The position numbers and the translations under genes are program-made. The notes beneath the pieces were generated by a model. It did no database searches and was not told where the DNA came from. It saw only the letters and a program-made list of their open reading frames with translations. Shown here piece by piece: positions 54,040-62,360 of a stretch of DNA of 64,000 nt. This DNA is from Alteromonas profundi (GTDB taxonomy: Bacteria > Pseudomonadota > Gammaproteobacteria > Enterobacterales > Alteromonadaceae), in contig NZ_JAAAWN010000004.1 of NCBI RefSeq assembly GCF_010500865.1, positions 62,001-126,000 on the forward strand. The letters run 5' to 3'. Position 1 is the first letter of the stretch; every line of letters begins with the position of its first letter.

Positions 54040-55209
54040 ATGAATACCCATATACATTATTTGAAAGCTATATCAATGGCCGCAGCTACATTGACATGCC
54101 TTAGCGCTCACAGTGCAGAAATAAGCCACGAAGGTTGGCAATATACATTCAATGGATTTGTGAATACCCACGTGGTTTATGCCCAGTGTGATGATAGTAC
54201 TTCAGAGGTAGCCGGCAACGCATTACTGTGTCGAGGCGAAAATGCTTCATCGGTTTCTAACGGCTATAGCCCCGCCAGCTTTAGTTTTGGTGCCAAAACT
54301 GAAAAACAAGGGTGGCTATATTCAGCCGTACTCGCCATCGAACCAGGCAATACGGACAATACCGCATTTAACGGCAGCGGCGATAATAAAGCCTATCGGG
54401 CATTCTTCACCGTAGGCCACGAAAAGTACGGTACCTTAAAAGCAGGTCGAGACTATGGTGTTTACGGTATAGATATTGTGCTTGAAGATATGTCGCTTGC
54501 TGGTACTGGCGCACCTGCCAGTATTACATCGCCTTTGAATACCAGCTTGGGCGGAGCAGGATATGGTTATATCTTTACCGACAGGTTATCTCAAATCACC
54601 TACTCTGGTAAATTCTCCTCGGGTTTGAGCGGCGCCTTGGGTATTTACCAACCCCTTGACTTAATTTCTTTTGGGGGTAACGGCTACACGGGTGATACGG
54701 GTTCCACCCGCCCAGGTATTCATGGCAAATTACGTTTCGACCATACAAGGGGGTATATCTCGACCACCTTTATTAGCCAAGATGTAGACACTGCCGCAAA
54801 CGATTATACTGCCAGCGCAATAGATATAACCGGCGCATTGGATATTGGTAAAACCCATCTCGTTGCCTCTGGGTTTAGCGCTAAAGGCATGGGGTACTAT
54901 GGGCTACTTATTGATGCGGCTGATGAACAAGGCTTACCCCGTGATAGCAATGGATGGTTTCTCCAAGCTACACACCTATTTGGCGACACCAAGGTAGGCG
55001 TTAACTACGGCCAATCCAAGGTAGATTTAACCGCTACCGACAGTGGTATCCAATTGAAGTCTCAGTCTAAGGTAACCTTAGGCGTTTACCACCCTGTGTT
55101 AGCGCTATTTACCGTTGCACTTGAGGTATCTGATATTGATGCCGAAAATCATCAAGGTGACGACATTGGTAATCAAGCTATCAGTTTGGGGGTTATGACC
55201 AGTTTTTAA
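54040..55209 (+). CDS. Outer-membrane porin
   Basis: 389-residue general-porin-type beta barrel. Signal peptide (MAAATLTCLSAHS, cleavage after SAHSA) precedes WQYTFNGFVNTHVVYAQ, the usual first strand region. Alternating hydrophobic strands run throughout, with the Gly/Asp/Asn-rich loop NTAFNGSGDNKAYRAFFTVGHEKYGTLKAGRDYG, a porin loop 3-like feature. The C-terminal residue is Phe (SLGVMTSF), needed for barrel assembly. It is the last gene of the sigma-54-linked cluster, 107 bp after the cyclase gene, and plausibly admits that pathway's substrate. A hairpin at 55287-55318 follows. Confidence 0.88.
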   Translation: MNTHIHYLKAISMAAATLTCLSAHSAEISHEGWQYTFNGFVNTHVVYAQCDDSTSEVAGNALLCRGENASSVSNGYSPASFSFGAKTEKQGWLYSAVLAIEPGNTDNTAFNGSGDNKAYRAFFTVGHEKYGTLKAGRDYGVYGIDIVLEDMSLAGTGAPASITSPLNTSLGGAGYGYIFTDRLSQITYSGKFSSGLSGALGIYQPLDLISFGGNGYTGDTGSTRPGIHGKLRFDHTRGYISTTFISQDVDTAANDYTASAIDITGALDIGKTHLVASGFSAKGMGYYGLLIDAADEQGLPRDSNGWFLQATHLFGDTKVGVNYGQSKVDLTATDSGIQLKSQSKVTLGVYHPVLALFTVALEVSDIDAENHQGDDIGNQAISLGVMTSF

Positions 55210-55286
55210 GCGCTAAAAGTAATCTTTTTTCTATCGACAGCGAAGGAAAAAGAATGGGTTTACAGGTTACCACTTACAAAAAATAC

Positions 55287-55318
55287 AACGGCCTATGCTA
55301 GCAATACAGCAGGCCGTT
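55287..55318. terminator. Hairpin after the porin gene
   Basis: AACGGCCT (55287-55294) pairs with AGGCCGTT (55311-55318), 16-nt loop with an internal GCTAGC. A short T-rich run TTTCTCC follows. It lies between the porin gene and the convergent unknown gene, so it may serve both. Confidence 0.65.
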
Positions 55319-55377
55319 TCTCCTGCTAACCCGGTTAGCAATATTTTCTGGGTCACACAAATAGCTTATAGGTAAGT

Positions 55378-55842
55378 TTATTTTTTTAACGTAAGGGCAT
55401 GTTCAATAGCGTGGGCATATTGGGCCTTTTCAAAAACGATAGAGGGAAAGTCGTTATATTTCCAAGCTTCTCGGTATGGGTTTTCCCAATTCATCCAGCA
55501 TATATAATTATCAACTTCTACAATTTCGCCGGTAACAAACCAACATTCTGGCTCGCCGCAGTCACACCCTAATGGAACAAAACCCCCCTTTTGTTTAGCT
55601 ATCTTATTTCGCAAATTATTAAAGGTGAGCAACGAAGTGTACGCCCCGTTTATCTTAACCGTATAGCGCGATTCGAATTCAGCGAATATATCTTCTAATG
55701 GCACCTCATCGATAAGTATAGCGAGTGAACCTGGGTAGGGTGAGCGCAACTCAGGTACCAAACGTAGTGTGTTAACCACAATGTATTCCTTTTCATCATT
55801 GTCTATGTCGAGCACGAATGTGTGCGAAACATCTGACAACAC
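55378..55842 (-). CDS. Uncharacterised protein with a CDCGEPECW motif
   Basis: 154-residue soluble protein, no signal or membrane helix. The central GFVPLGCDCGEPECWFVTGEI holds three cysteines (C-x-C-x4-C) before a Trp. It is followed by VDNYICWMNWENPYREAWKYNDFPSIVFEKAQYAHAI. The Cys-Gly-Glu-x-Cys-Trp motif plus a downstream WxxF/WENPYR and F-x-x-x-x-Y tail recurs in a widespread family of uncharacterised bacterial proteins, so a metal-binding or structural role is possible. Start GTG at 55840-55842 without a strong ribosome site. It diverges from the TIR gene across a 66-bp A+T-rich gap, so the two could share regulation. Confidence 0.7.
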   Translation of the reverse strand: MLSDVSHTFVLDIDNDEKEYIVVNTLRLVPELRSPYPGSLAILIDEVPLEDIFAEFESRYTVKINGAYTSLLTFNNLRNKIAKQKGGFVPLGCDCGEPECWFVTGEIVEVDNYICWMNWENPYREAWKYNDFPSIVFEKAQYAHAIEHALTLKK

Positions 55843-55908
55843 ACAAAAAATAGGCTAAAACTTAAACAACTAAAATAAAAACTTATCGCGTCAGCGAACG
55901 GACTCGTA

Positions 55909-57978
55909 ATGTCTTCTCAACATACAGAAACCCCTACTTACGATACTTTTATTAGCCACGCATCGCAAGATAACGGTGAAGCGCTAAAAATATGTGCATT
56001 CTTAGAGCAGCAAGGCCTGCGATGCTGGGTTGCCCCACGGGACGTAGATTTCAGTAATCATTATCCTGATGAAATTGTTAAAGGGGTAAGAAATTCAAAG
56101 AGTCTCATCTTACTTCTTTCTGAACATACAGAAGATGCCCAGTTCGTGGCGATGGAAGTAGAGCGGGCGATTCATTACCGGCGCCGAATTTTTACTATTC
56201 GACTAGAAGAAGTGGGTGTTCCCCCAAGCTTAGAACTATTTTTAGGCTTGCCCCATTGGATAGACCAGTGGGCACCGGATTACCAACATCGCCTTGAATC
56301 TATCCCTGCCATACTCGCCGGTATTTCTTCTGAGTCATTTAAAATAAAGCCCCCTAGCTTTCAACAAAAAGCGGTTCACTTTGCGAAGAAGAACAGTGTG
56401 GGGTTAATTTCCGTTGCCATTCTTTTATTTTTCGCCGTATTGCTCGTTACCCCCTGGGTTGGGTCTAACCCCGATACGCCTGATATCGTTGAGTCTATAG
56501 ATGAGTTCAGTGATGAAGTATTTTCCGCAACTGCGTCTCAATCTTCGGTAAGTAGGCCTATTAAAGTTACTCTTGATGGGTATTCAAGGGCGCTTTCAGG
56601 CGGCAGTATATTGAGCCCATCGCTAATAAATAAGCAGTATGAAATTACCTTTGATTTTGACAACGGTCAAAAAGAAACCATTATAGCGGGGCTTACAAAT
56701 GCCTCGGTTAACGTAGATGAAACCCTGCCCATAGCAACCCGCGTTGCCATAACGATGCGAGATTTACACGAAGATAGTACCAGCGAGGAAATGACCTTTC
56801 CTTTGCCCGAGCTCGCCTTGCTGGTAAAAAAGAAAAAGAGCGAAACCGTGGCAACATTAAAAGGCTCGCTTAATAACCCTGGAAGTTTACGGTGCGAGCT
56901 TACGCTAGAACAAATGTACGCATTTCCAATATGCAGAATAGGCAATGCGATTAAAAGCGTGCCGTTTGCACAACTACAAACCGTTATAGATAAAGTGGTT
57001 TTTAGCGATAGTAGCGGGCAAATGACAAATATTGTTTCTTTAAATCCGCTGAAAACCCAAGGTGATATCGTGGCTAAGGTGCACGATCAAACCCTTTATA
57101 TGTTTGTTCCTAAAACCGCTGAGCGTCTCGCCTTTCAATACTACTTTACTGATAAAACGGAAAGTCAGGTTATGGAACAAAGCAATAATGCCGATTCGAA
57201 AGCACGCAAACTAGCCAGCTCTTCTGCCGATGCACCCGCCCTTTATATAACCTCAATGCTCAACACTATGTACATGGGGTTAGCGCCTATTATAAATGGC
57301 GACATTGCTACGGTGCATTGGCGTATTTTCAATGGCATTGAAAACGCCATGACATCAAACAAGCAGTTTCTCTACGCAAAAGGTATTCCTGTAAATGAAC
57401 TTAATAAAACCGAAGAAATAAGCGTAACCTATCGTAATAAAAGCGGTGAAGAGCAGACATACACTTATACGCTGGACCTTGCCAATGCCGCCCAACAACA
57501 AAACTTGGCGCAGCAAAAAAAGCAGCCAAAACGCCTTATTGAATGTAGTACCCACGGGTGTAGCTTTAGTTGGCTGTCTGCTTCACAGCAAGAGATTGAT
57601 CTTATCGACGATATCTTTGTTGGCCTTGATGCCTCCGCAATGGTTTCAATTAGCCAAGACGATACGTCTGTACTTATTAGTGAGATGGAAAAGCGCAGAC
57701 CCCCCTTGCTAAATGAAGAACGCGAAAAGAACGGCAACAAACCTCATAGTAACTTATCGTTCGGAACGCCGGTAAATGTAGGCGGGCCTACGTTACTGGA
57801 GCGTTTAGAGCGCCAATCCAGTATTAGTGTTAATAAACAATGGAAGGTGCGAGCCAATACCCGCACTTCCCCTATTTTGGGCTACTCGTGGCCTGTTAGC
57901 CCTTTATTCATTCAGCTTGCATGGATAGACGGCACCAAAACCAAACCCATGATGTATGAGGTATCACAAGCACAATGA
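55909..57978 (+). CDS. TIR-domain membrane protein with long beta-rich C-terminus
   Basis: 689 residues. Residues about 10-140 are a TIR domain: YDTFISHASQDNGEALKICAFLEQQG (box 1), LRCWVAPRDV (BB-loop region) and NSKSLILLLSEHTEDAQFVAMEVERAI. The last contains Glu83, the position of the catalytic Glu of NAD-cleaving TIRs. One membrane helix follows (about 164-184, VGLISVAILLFFAVLLV), then about 500 residues of unknown, beta-rich sequence with only four cysteines (329, 342, 546, 551). With the TIR domain inside the cell, this part would lie in the periplasm. It overlaps the SLOG-type gene by 4 bp. TIR call secure; C-terminal domain unrecognised. Confidence 0.85.
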   Translation: MSSQHTETPTYDTFISHASQDNGEALKICAFLEQQGLRCWVAPRDVDFSNHYPDEIVKGVRNSKSLILLLSEHTEDAQFVAMEVERAIHYRRRIFTIRLEEVGVPPSLELFLGLPHWIDQWAPDYQHRLESIPAILAGISSESFKIKPPSFQQKAVHFAKKNSVGLISVAILLFFAVLLVTPWVGSNPDTPDIVESIDEFSDEVFSATASQSSVSRPIKVTLDGYSRALSGGSILSPSLINKQYEITFDFDNGQKETIIAGLTNASVNVDETLPIATRVAITMRDLHEDSTSEEMTFPLPELALLVKKKKSETVATLKGSLNNPGSLRCELTLEQMYAFPICRIGNAIKSVPFAQLQTVIDKVVFSDSSGQMTNIVSLNPLKTQGDIVAKVHDQTLYMFVPKTAERLAFQYYFTDKTESQVMEQSNNADSKARKLASSSADAPALYITSMLNTMYMGLAPIINGDIATVHWRIFNGIENAMTSNKQFLYAKGIPVNELNKTEEISVTYRNKSGEEQTYTYTLDLANAAQQQNLAQQKKQPKRLIECSTHGCSFSWLSASQQEIDLIDDIFVGLDASAMVSISQDDTSVLISEMEKRRPPLLNEEREKNGNKPHSNLSFGTPVNVGGPTLLERLERQSSISVNKQWKVRANTRTSPILGYSWPVSPLFIQLAWIDGTKTKPMMYEVSQAQ

Positions 57979-59960
57979 CGAACAAAGTAGCATTGCTTAT
58001 TGGTGTTACCGGACACCGTGATGCGGTTTTACCTTGCGCTAATGCTAAAAAGGATACTGCAGAAAAAGCGCCCACCGAAGGCAAAGAGAGCACCCGTTTG
58101 CTGCTCGATGCATTAAAAGGCGCCTTACAAGGTTGGCGAAAGCTAGTAGGCAAGGAAACCCCGATATGGCTGCTTACGGGTATGGCAGCAGGCCCCGACT
58201 TGCTTGCGATACAAGCTGTCGAATCGCTAATGGAGAGCGAAGATGATTGGAACACCGACAATACTGACGTAATTCCAGTCATGCCTATGCCGCGTACCCA
58301 CTTCATTAAAGATTTTGCCGACGGCGACGAGCACAGTAGGGTGAGCTTTGAATATTACTACAATAAGTACCAAGAGAATGTTATCGACGTAATACCGGCC
58401 ATGTCGAAAGAAGACCTAGCCTTTGCTTATCAAGACACCCAATACGGAAGGCTTCGTAACCAACTTTACCTTAATCAAGGGGCATTTCTCAGCCGCTACT
58501 CTAATGTTTTAATTGCGCTTTGGGACGGCAAAGACAGTAATAGCGTGGGAGGAACAGCAGATGTAGTAAAGATGAAACTTGGCCTGTCTCGTCCTGACTA
58601 TAACGCGGTACATCCTAGCCTACAAATGGTCAGTCGGTTTGATGGCCAAAACGGTGGCTTGGTGCAGCAAATACCGGTTAAGCGCAAAAGCTCGGGAAAA
58701 GGAGAAGATATTACCCGTACATTGCGGACGATTGATCAGGCGCCCTTTTCAAACATGGCTTCGCTTTATGTATGTCGTGATTGCGAGCAATCTCAGCATT
58801 CAGTGCTAACACATTCTCTAACCAAGGAAATGACAACCTTAATAGAGCAATTAAACGCCTTTAACTTAGCTACGCCGCCTGCGTCCACCGATCATTCGGA
58901 AGACCACAGCTTTGCCAGTGGCTTAGGTAAAATAAGCGGCGTATTCTTGCAAGCAGATAACGAAGCGCTACGTATTCAAAAAACCTACCGCCGCTTACTT
59001 ATTCTATTTATGCTATTTGCCATTGTGGCTTTTACTGCTTACGAGTTAGTCGCCACCGTGCTAAACACCCTTACCGGCGTGGGCGTGCTCACGCTCTTAC
59101 TGTCTTCAGTTGCAGCAACCTTTATGTTAATTAAATGGTCGCGCAAAGCGCAACACAAGCGGCTTTATCAATTAAATAGAATGGTGGCCGAGTCGTTACG
59201 GCTGCGTTGTTACCTTAACCTTGCTGGCGTCCCACCCTCTGTAAAGCCCATGATGCCGCGCCGCTATAGACCGCTATTTCCTATTGTCTCTCAAGCGGTA
59301 AAATTAGGCGAGTTGGTGCTATGGCAAAACAAAGTAACGCTGAATATAGCGCGGGCGAAGGACGAATGGATATCGGAGCAAATTAAATACCTAAACAATA
59401 AACTAGGTACCGACGCCGGCAATATACAAAAGGGCTTAGCCTGGTTACACGCCCACCCTAAGCTTGCACTAGCAACTTTTAATAAATGGTCGCTAGCCTT
59501 CTTTGTTGTGGCCTTTGCTATCGGTTTAGCTACCTTAGCGACACAAACATGGCTTTTGTGGCCGCATATTAGCGATATTAACGGGGGGCTGATTAACCCC
59601 GAGATGGCTAAGCATTGGTTATTAAACGGCTGCGAAGCCACCAATAACGCCTCTGCCACCCCTTCTAATTTTGCGTTAGTGTGGTGGTGCAATACAGATA
59701 TGTACGTGATGTTTATTATTCAGTTGTTAGTTATGTTCGGCGGCGTAATTGCGCTGTGGGTAGAGCTGGCAAATTATCGCGCTTCAACCGCCGGGTTTGA
59801 AGGCATGAAATTTTTGTATGAAAAAGCGCAAGCACTATTAAATGAGCCAATATCAAAAGAAGAGCTTCAGTCATTACTTAACGAGCTAGCAAGAGAAGCC
59901 ATGCAAGAGCATGTAGAGTGGAATTTATCAGAAGAAGAAAGCGATATTGCGAGGCGTTAA
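57975..59960 (+). CDS. SLOG-domain protein with four membrane helices
   Basis: 661 residues. The N-terminus (about 1-215) matches the SLOG/LOG nucleotide-binding superfamily: VALLIGVTGHRD (glycine loop), IWLLTGMAAGPDLLAIQAVESL (G-x-A-x-G-x-D), VIPVMPMPRTHFIKDF, then SNVLIALWDGKDSNSVGGTADVV. Two helix pairs follow, about 341-362 and 366-386, and about 505-529 and 577-597. Each is followed by an amphipathic helical stretch (AQHKRLYQLNRMVAESLRLR and FEGMKFLYEKAQALL) as in SLATT-type membrane effectors. It is coupled to the TIR gene by ATGA overlap. In Thoeris, ThsA uses SLOG to bind the TIR-made signal. Function as receptor-effector is inferred. It overlaps the convergent oxidoreductase by 4 bp. 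Confidence 0.78.
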   Translation: MTNKVALLIGVTGHRDAVLPCANAKKDTAEKAPTEGKESTRLLLDALKGALQGWRKLVGKETPIWLLTGMAAGPDLLAIQAVESLMESEDDWNTDNTDVIPVMPMPRTHFIKDFADGDEHSRVSFEYYYNKYQENVIDVIPAMSKEDLAFAYQDTQYGRLRNQLYLNQGAFLSRYSNVLIALWDGKDSNSVGGTADVVKMKLGLSRPDYNAVHPSLQMVSRFDGQNGGLVQQIPVKRKSSGKGEDITRTLRTIDQAPFSNMASLYVCRDCEQSQHSVLTHSLTKEMTTLIEQLNAFNLATPPASTDHSEDHSFASGLGKISGVFLQADNEALRIQKTYRRLLILFMLFAIVAFTAYELVATVLNTLTGVGVLTLLLSSVAATFMLIKWSRKAQHKRLYQLNRMVAESLRLRCYLNLAGVPPSVKPMMPRRYRPLFPIVSQAVKLGELVLWQNKVTLNIARAKDEWISEQIKYLNNKLGTDAGNIQKGLAWLHAHPKLALATFNKWSLAFFVVAFAIGLATLATQTWLLWPHISDINGGLINPEMAKHWLLNGCEATNNASATPSNFALVWWCNTDMYVMFIIQLLVMFGGVIALWVELANYRASTAGFEGMKFLYEKAQALLNEPISKEELQSLLNELAREAMQEHVEWNLSEEESDIARR

Positions 59961-61162
59961 ACCACCTGCCCCGCTGCCCAGCCACTGCTCCACGCCCACT
60001 GGAAATTAAAGCCGCCTAGCCATCCGGTAACGTCTACTACTTCGCCAATAAAATATAAGCCTTCCACATTTTTGGCCATCATGGTTTTTGACGACAATGC
60101 GTTGGTATCTACGCCGCCTAGGGTAACTTCTGCGGTTCTATACCCTTCGGTACCGTTAGGTTTTACCTGCCAACATTCCAGTGTATTCGCTATGCTGTCG
60201 CACTCACTATGAGACAGCTGCTTCACTGGCACATTGCGCCATTGGTTAAGTTCGATAAAGGTTTGAACCATACGCTTGGGAAACACTTTTGTTAAGCAGG
60301 TGGCAAGCAACGCATCTGGCGTTTCTTTTCGTGCCTGTGCCAGTAATTCCCTAGCATCCTGATTGGGCATAGTATTAATACTTAGCGTATCACCCGCTTC
60401 CCAATAACTGGAAATCTGCAACATAGCAGGGCCACTTAAGCCGCGGTGGGTAAACAACATCGCTTCTTTAAACGTAGTGTGGTTACATTCTGCATATACA
60501 TCTACAGCTATGCCGCTTAATTCTGCTAACGATTGCTTTTCTTTTTCATGCAAAGTGAATGGCACCAATGCGGCCCGAGTAGGTAATACCTTTAAACCAA
60601 ACTGCTCTGCCACTTTATAACCAAACGGTGAAGCGCCGAGCTTTGGCATACTTAATCCGCCCGTGGCGATAACTAACGACTCACATTCGTACTCGCCCAT
60701 AGACGTCGATAATACGTAGCCTTCAGATCCCTTTTCGATATGAATGATTTCACAGCGTGTGGTAAGCGTTACGCCTGCTTTATCACATTCTTTTAAAAGC
60801 AAATTGACAATGTCCTTAGCGCTATCATCACAAAACAGTTGGCCAAGGGTTTTCTCGTGATAGGCAATGCCATGCTCGGCTACTAAGCCAATAAAGTCCC
60901 ATTGGGTATAACGACTTAATGCCGATTTACAAAAATGCGGGTTTTCCGATAAGAAGTTTTCCGGCCCAGCATACATATTGGTGAAGTTACAGCGCCCGCC
61001 ACCGGACATTAAAATTTTGCGGCCAACTTTTTTAGCATGATCGAGAACCTCTACGCTTCGGCCTCTCGCGCCCGCTTGGGCGGCGCAAAAAAGACCTGCT
61101 GCGCCGGCACCAATAACAATTACATCACGCTTTTTCACTAACCTTTCACCTTTGTTTGCCAC
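59957..61162 (-). CDS. FAD-dependent oxidoreductase, YhiN/HI0933 family
   Basis: 401-residue flavoprotein. FAD-binding dinucleotide fold DVIVIGAGAAGLFCAAQAG at the N-terminus, KKVGRKILMSGGGRCNFTN, and the C-terminal VTLGGVDTNALSSKTMMAKNVEGLYFIGEVVDVTGWLGGFNFQWAWSSG, all highly typical of YhiN. HEKTLGQLFCDDSA and FTHRGLSGPAMLQISSYW are also conserved. Reaction unknown in the family; roles in tRNA or aminoglycan metabolism have been suggested only loosely. The start used is the GTG at 61160-61162; a GTG at 61138 giving MKKRDVIVIG would fit the family length equally well. Confidence 0.9.
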   Translation of the reverse strand: MANKGERLVKKRDVIVIGAGAAGLFCAAQAGARGRSVEVLDHAKKVGRKILMSGGGRCNFTNMYAGPENFLSENPHFCKSALSRYTQWDFIGLVAEHGIAYHEKTLGQLFCDDSAKDIVNLLLKECDKAGVTLTTRCEIIHIEKGSEGYVLSTSMGEYECESLVIATGGLSMPKLGASPFGYKVAEQFGLKVLPTRAALVPFTLHEKEKQSLAELSGIAVDVYAECNHTTFKEAMLFTHRGLSGPAMLQISSYWEAGDTLSINTMPNQDARELLAQARKETPDALLATCLTKVFPKRMVQTFIELNQWRNVPVKQLSHSECDSIANTLECWQVKPNGTEGYRTAEVTLGGVDTNALSSKTMMAKNVEGLYFIGEVVDVTGWLGGFNFQWAWSSGWAAGQVV

Positions 61163-61429
61163 CCGTATTTAAACCCTTAAACACTGGCGCATTGTATGTG
61201 CCGTTTATGGGGCGGAATTATACGTTAATAGCGCCGGTGCTCAACGCCGCCTTTGCTATTCGCGCAAATTTAACCTGGTATTGGCCGAAATTAGCTACTT
61301 TTTACTACTTTTTGCTAGTACTTATTTTACCAATATTGGCCTATAACTGTTGCTAGTAATAAATCGCGGCGTTTTGTAAGCAGTAATACACTAGCCAATA
61401 ATAGTAATAATGTACGAGGACCTTACCCC

Positions 61430-62260
61430 ATGGAAGACTTTTTAGCGTCGCTAGATATCGACCAATACTTGCCTGCTGCTTTAGCGTGGGCCACTAATAT
61501 ATTGCTAGCTCTAGGCATTCTTATAGTAGGCCTTTGGGTGGCCGGTAAGGTATATAAAGGCGTTGTGGCTATAGCGAGTCGTCATCCACAACTAGACGAC
61601 ACCCTGTTTAAATTTTTTGGCAGTGTAGCGCGCTATACCATATTGGCGTTTGTTGCTATCGCCATACTTAATCGCTTTGGTATTCAAACCGCGTCTATTA
61701 TTGCGCTTTTAGGTGCGGCTGGGTTAGCGGTAGGTTTAGCCTTACAAGGGACGCTTTCAAATCTGGCCGCAGGCGTAATGCTGCTGATATTTCGCCCCTA
61801 TAAGGTAAACGACTTTGTGGATGCTGCGGGCAAGTTTGGCCAAGTTACCGAAGTTGACCTTTTTACCACTATTCTAAAAACCTTTGATAACCAGCAAATC
61901 ATTATTCCTAATAGCCAGATTTGGGGCGAACAAATTGTGAATCATTCACACTATGAAATTCGTGGTGTCGACATGACATTTGGTATTGCTTACAACGAAA
62001 ATATTGATGCTGCCCGCGGGGTTATTGATAAAGTACTAGCCGAGCACCCGCACATTCTCAACGATCCGGCCCCTTTCGTTGAAGTATCTACCCTTAACGA
62101 TAGCTCGGTGGATTTTATTGTCCGTCCTTTTTGCCATGGTGAGCACTACTTCGATATTTTATATTCGGTGCCCGAACAGATTAAAAAGGCGTTAGATGAC
62201 GCGAATATTGAGATCCCGTTCCCGCATCGCAAGGTTATCGTTGTAAACGAAAGCGCCTAG
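61430..62260 (+). CDS. mscS: Small-conductance mechanosensitive channel MscS
   Basis: 276-residue MscS-type channel opening under membrane tension to release solutes. Three N-terminal helices; the pore helix is AALLGAAGLAVGLALQGTLSNLAAGVMLLIFRPYKV, with the Gly/Ala packing pattern of MscS TM3. The beta domain NDFVDAAGKFGQVTEVDLFTTILKTFDNQQIIIPNSQIWG and the C-terminal alpha-beta cage (YNENIDAARGVIDKVLAEHPHIL) follow. Length near the 286 of E. coli MscS. ATG 61430 follows GAGGACC. Stand-alone gene with its own terminator. Confidence 0.94.
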   Translation: MEDFLASLDIDQYLPAALAWATNILLALGILIVGLWVAGKVYKGVVAIASRHPQLDDTLFKFFGSVARYTILAFVAIAILNRFGIQTASIIALLGAAGLAVGLALQGTLSNLAAGVMLLIFRPYKVNDFVDAAGKFGQVTEVDLFTTILKTFDNQQIIIPNSQIWGEQIVNHSHYEIRGVDMTFGIAYNENIDAARGVIDKVLAEHPHILNDPAPFVEVSTLNDSSVDFIVRPFCHGEHYFDILYSVPEQIKKALDDANIEIPFPHRKVIVVNESA

Positions 62261-62283
62261 TTTTCGCGGTACAGGCAAATAAA

Positions 62284-62309
62284 AACAGGCGGCCCTATGG
62301 CCGCCTGTT
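62284..62309. terminator. Bidirectional terminator between mscS and the ABC ATPase gene
   Basis: Eleven-bp stem (AACAGGCGGCC 62284-62294, GGCCGCCTGTT 62299-62309) with a 4-nt CTAT loop. The plus side is followed by CTTGTTTGT; the minus side is followed by TTTTATTTGC. Convergent genes on both sides make bidirectional use likely. Confidence 0.88.
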
Positions 62310-62360
62310 CTTGTTTGTACTTTCTACACTGTCATTTACCGTGTAACGCCTATCACAAGG

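Noticed and set aside
55378-59960. The TIR region as part of a prophage or integrated island
   Set aside because: No integrase, tRNA target, direct repeats or transposase flank it, and neighbouring genes are ordinary chromosomal genes. Transfer cannot be excluded without composition statistics.
61156-61356. 66-codon plus-strand frame before mscS
   Set aside because: It overlaps the 5' end and promoter region of the divergent YhiN-type gene, lacks a ribosome site and resembles no protein family.
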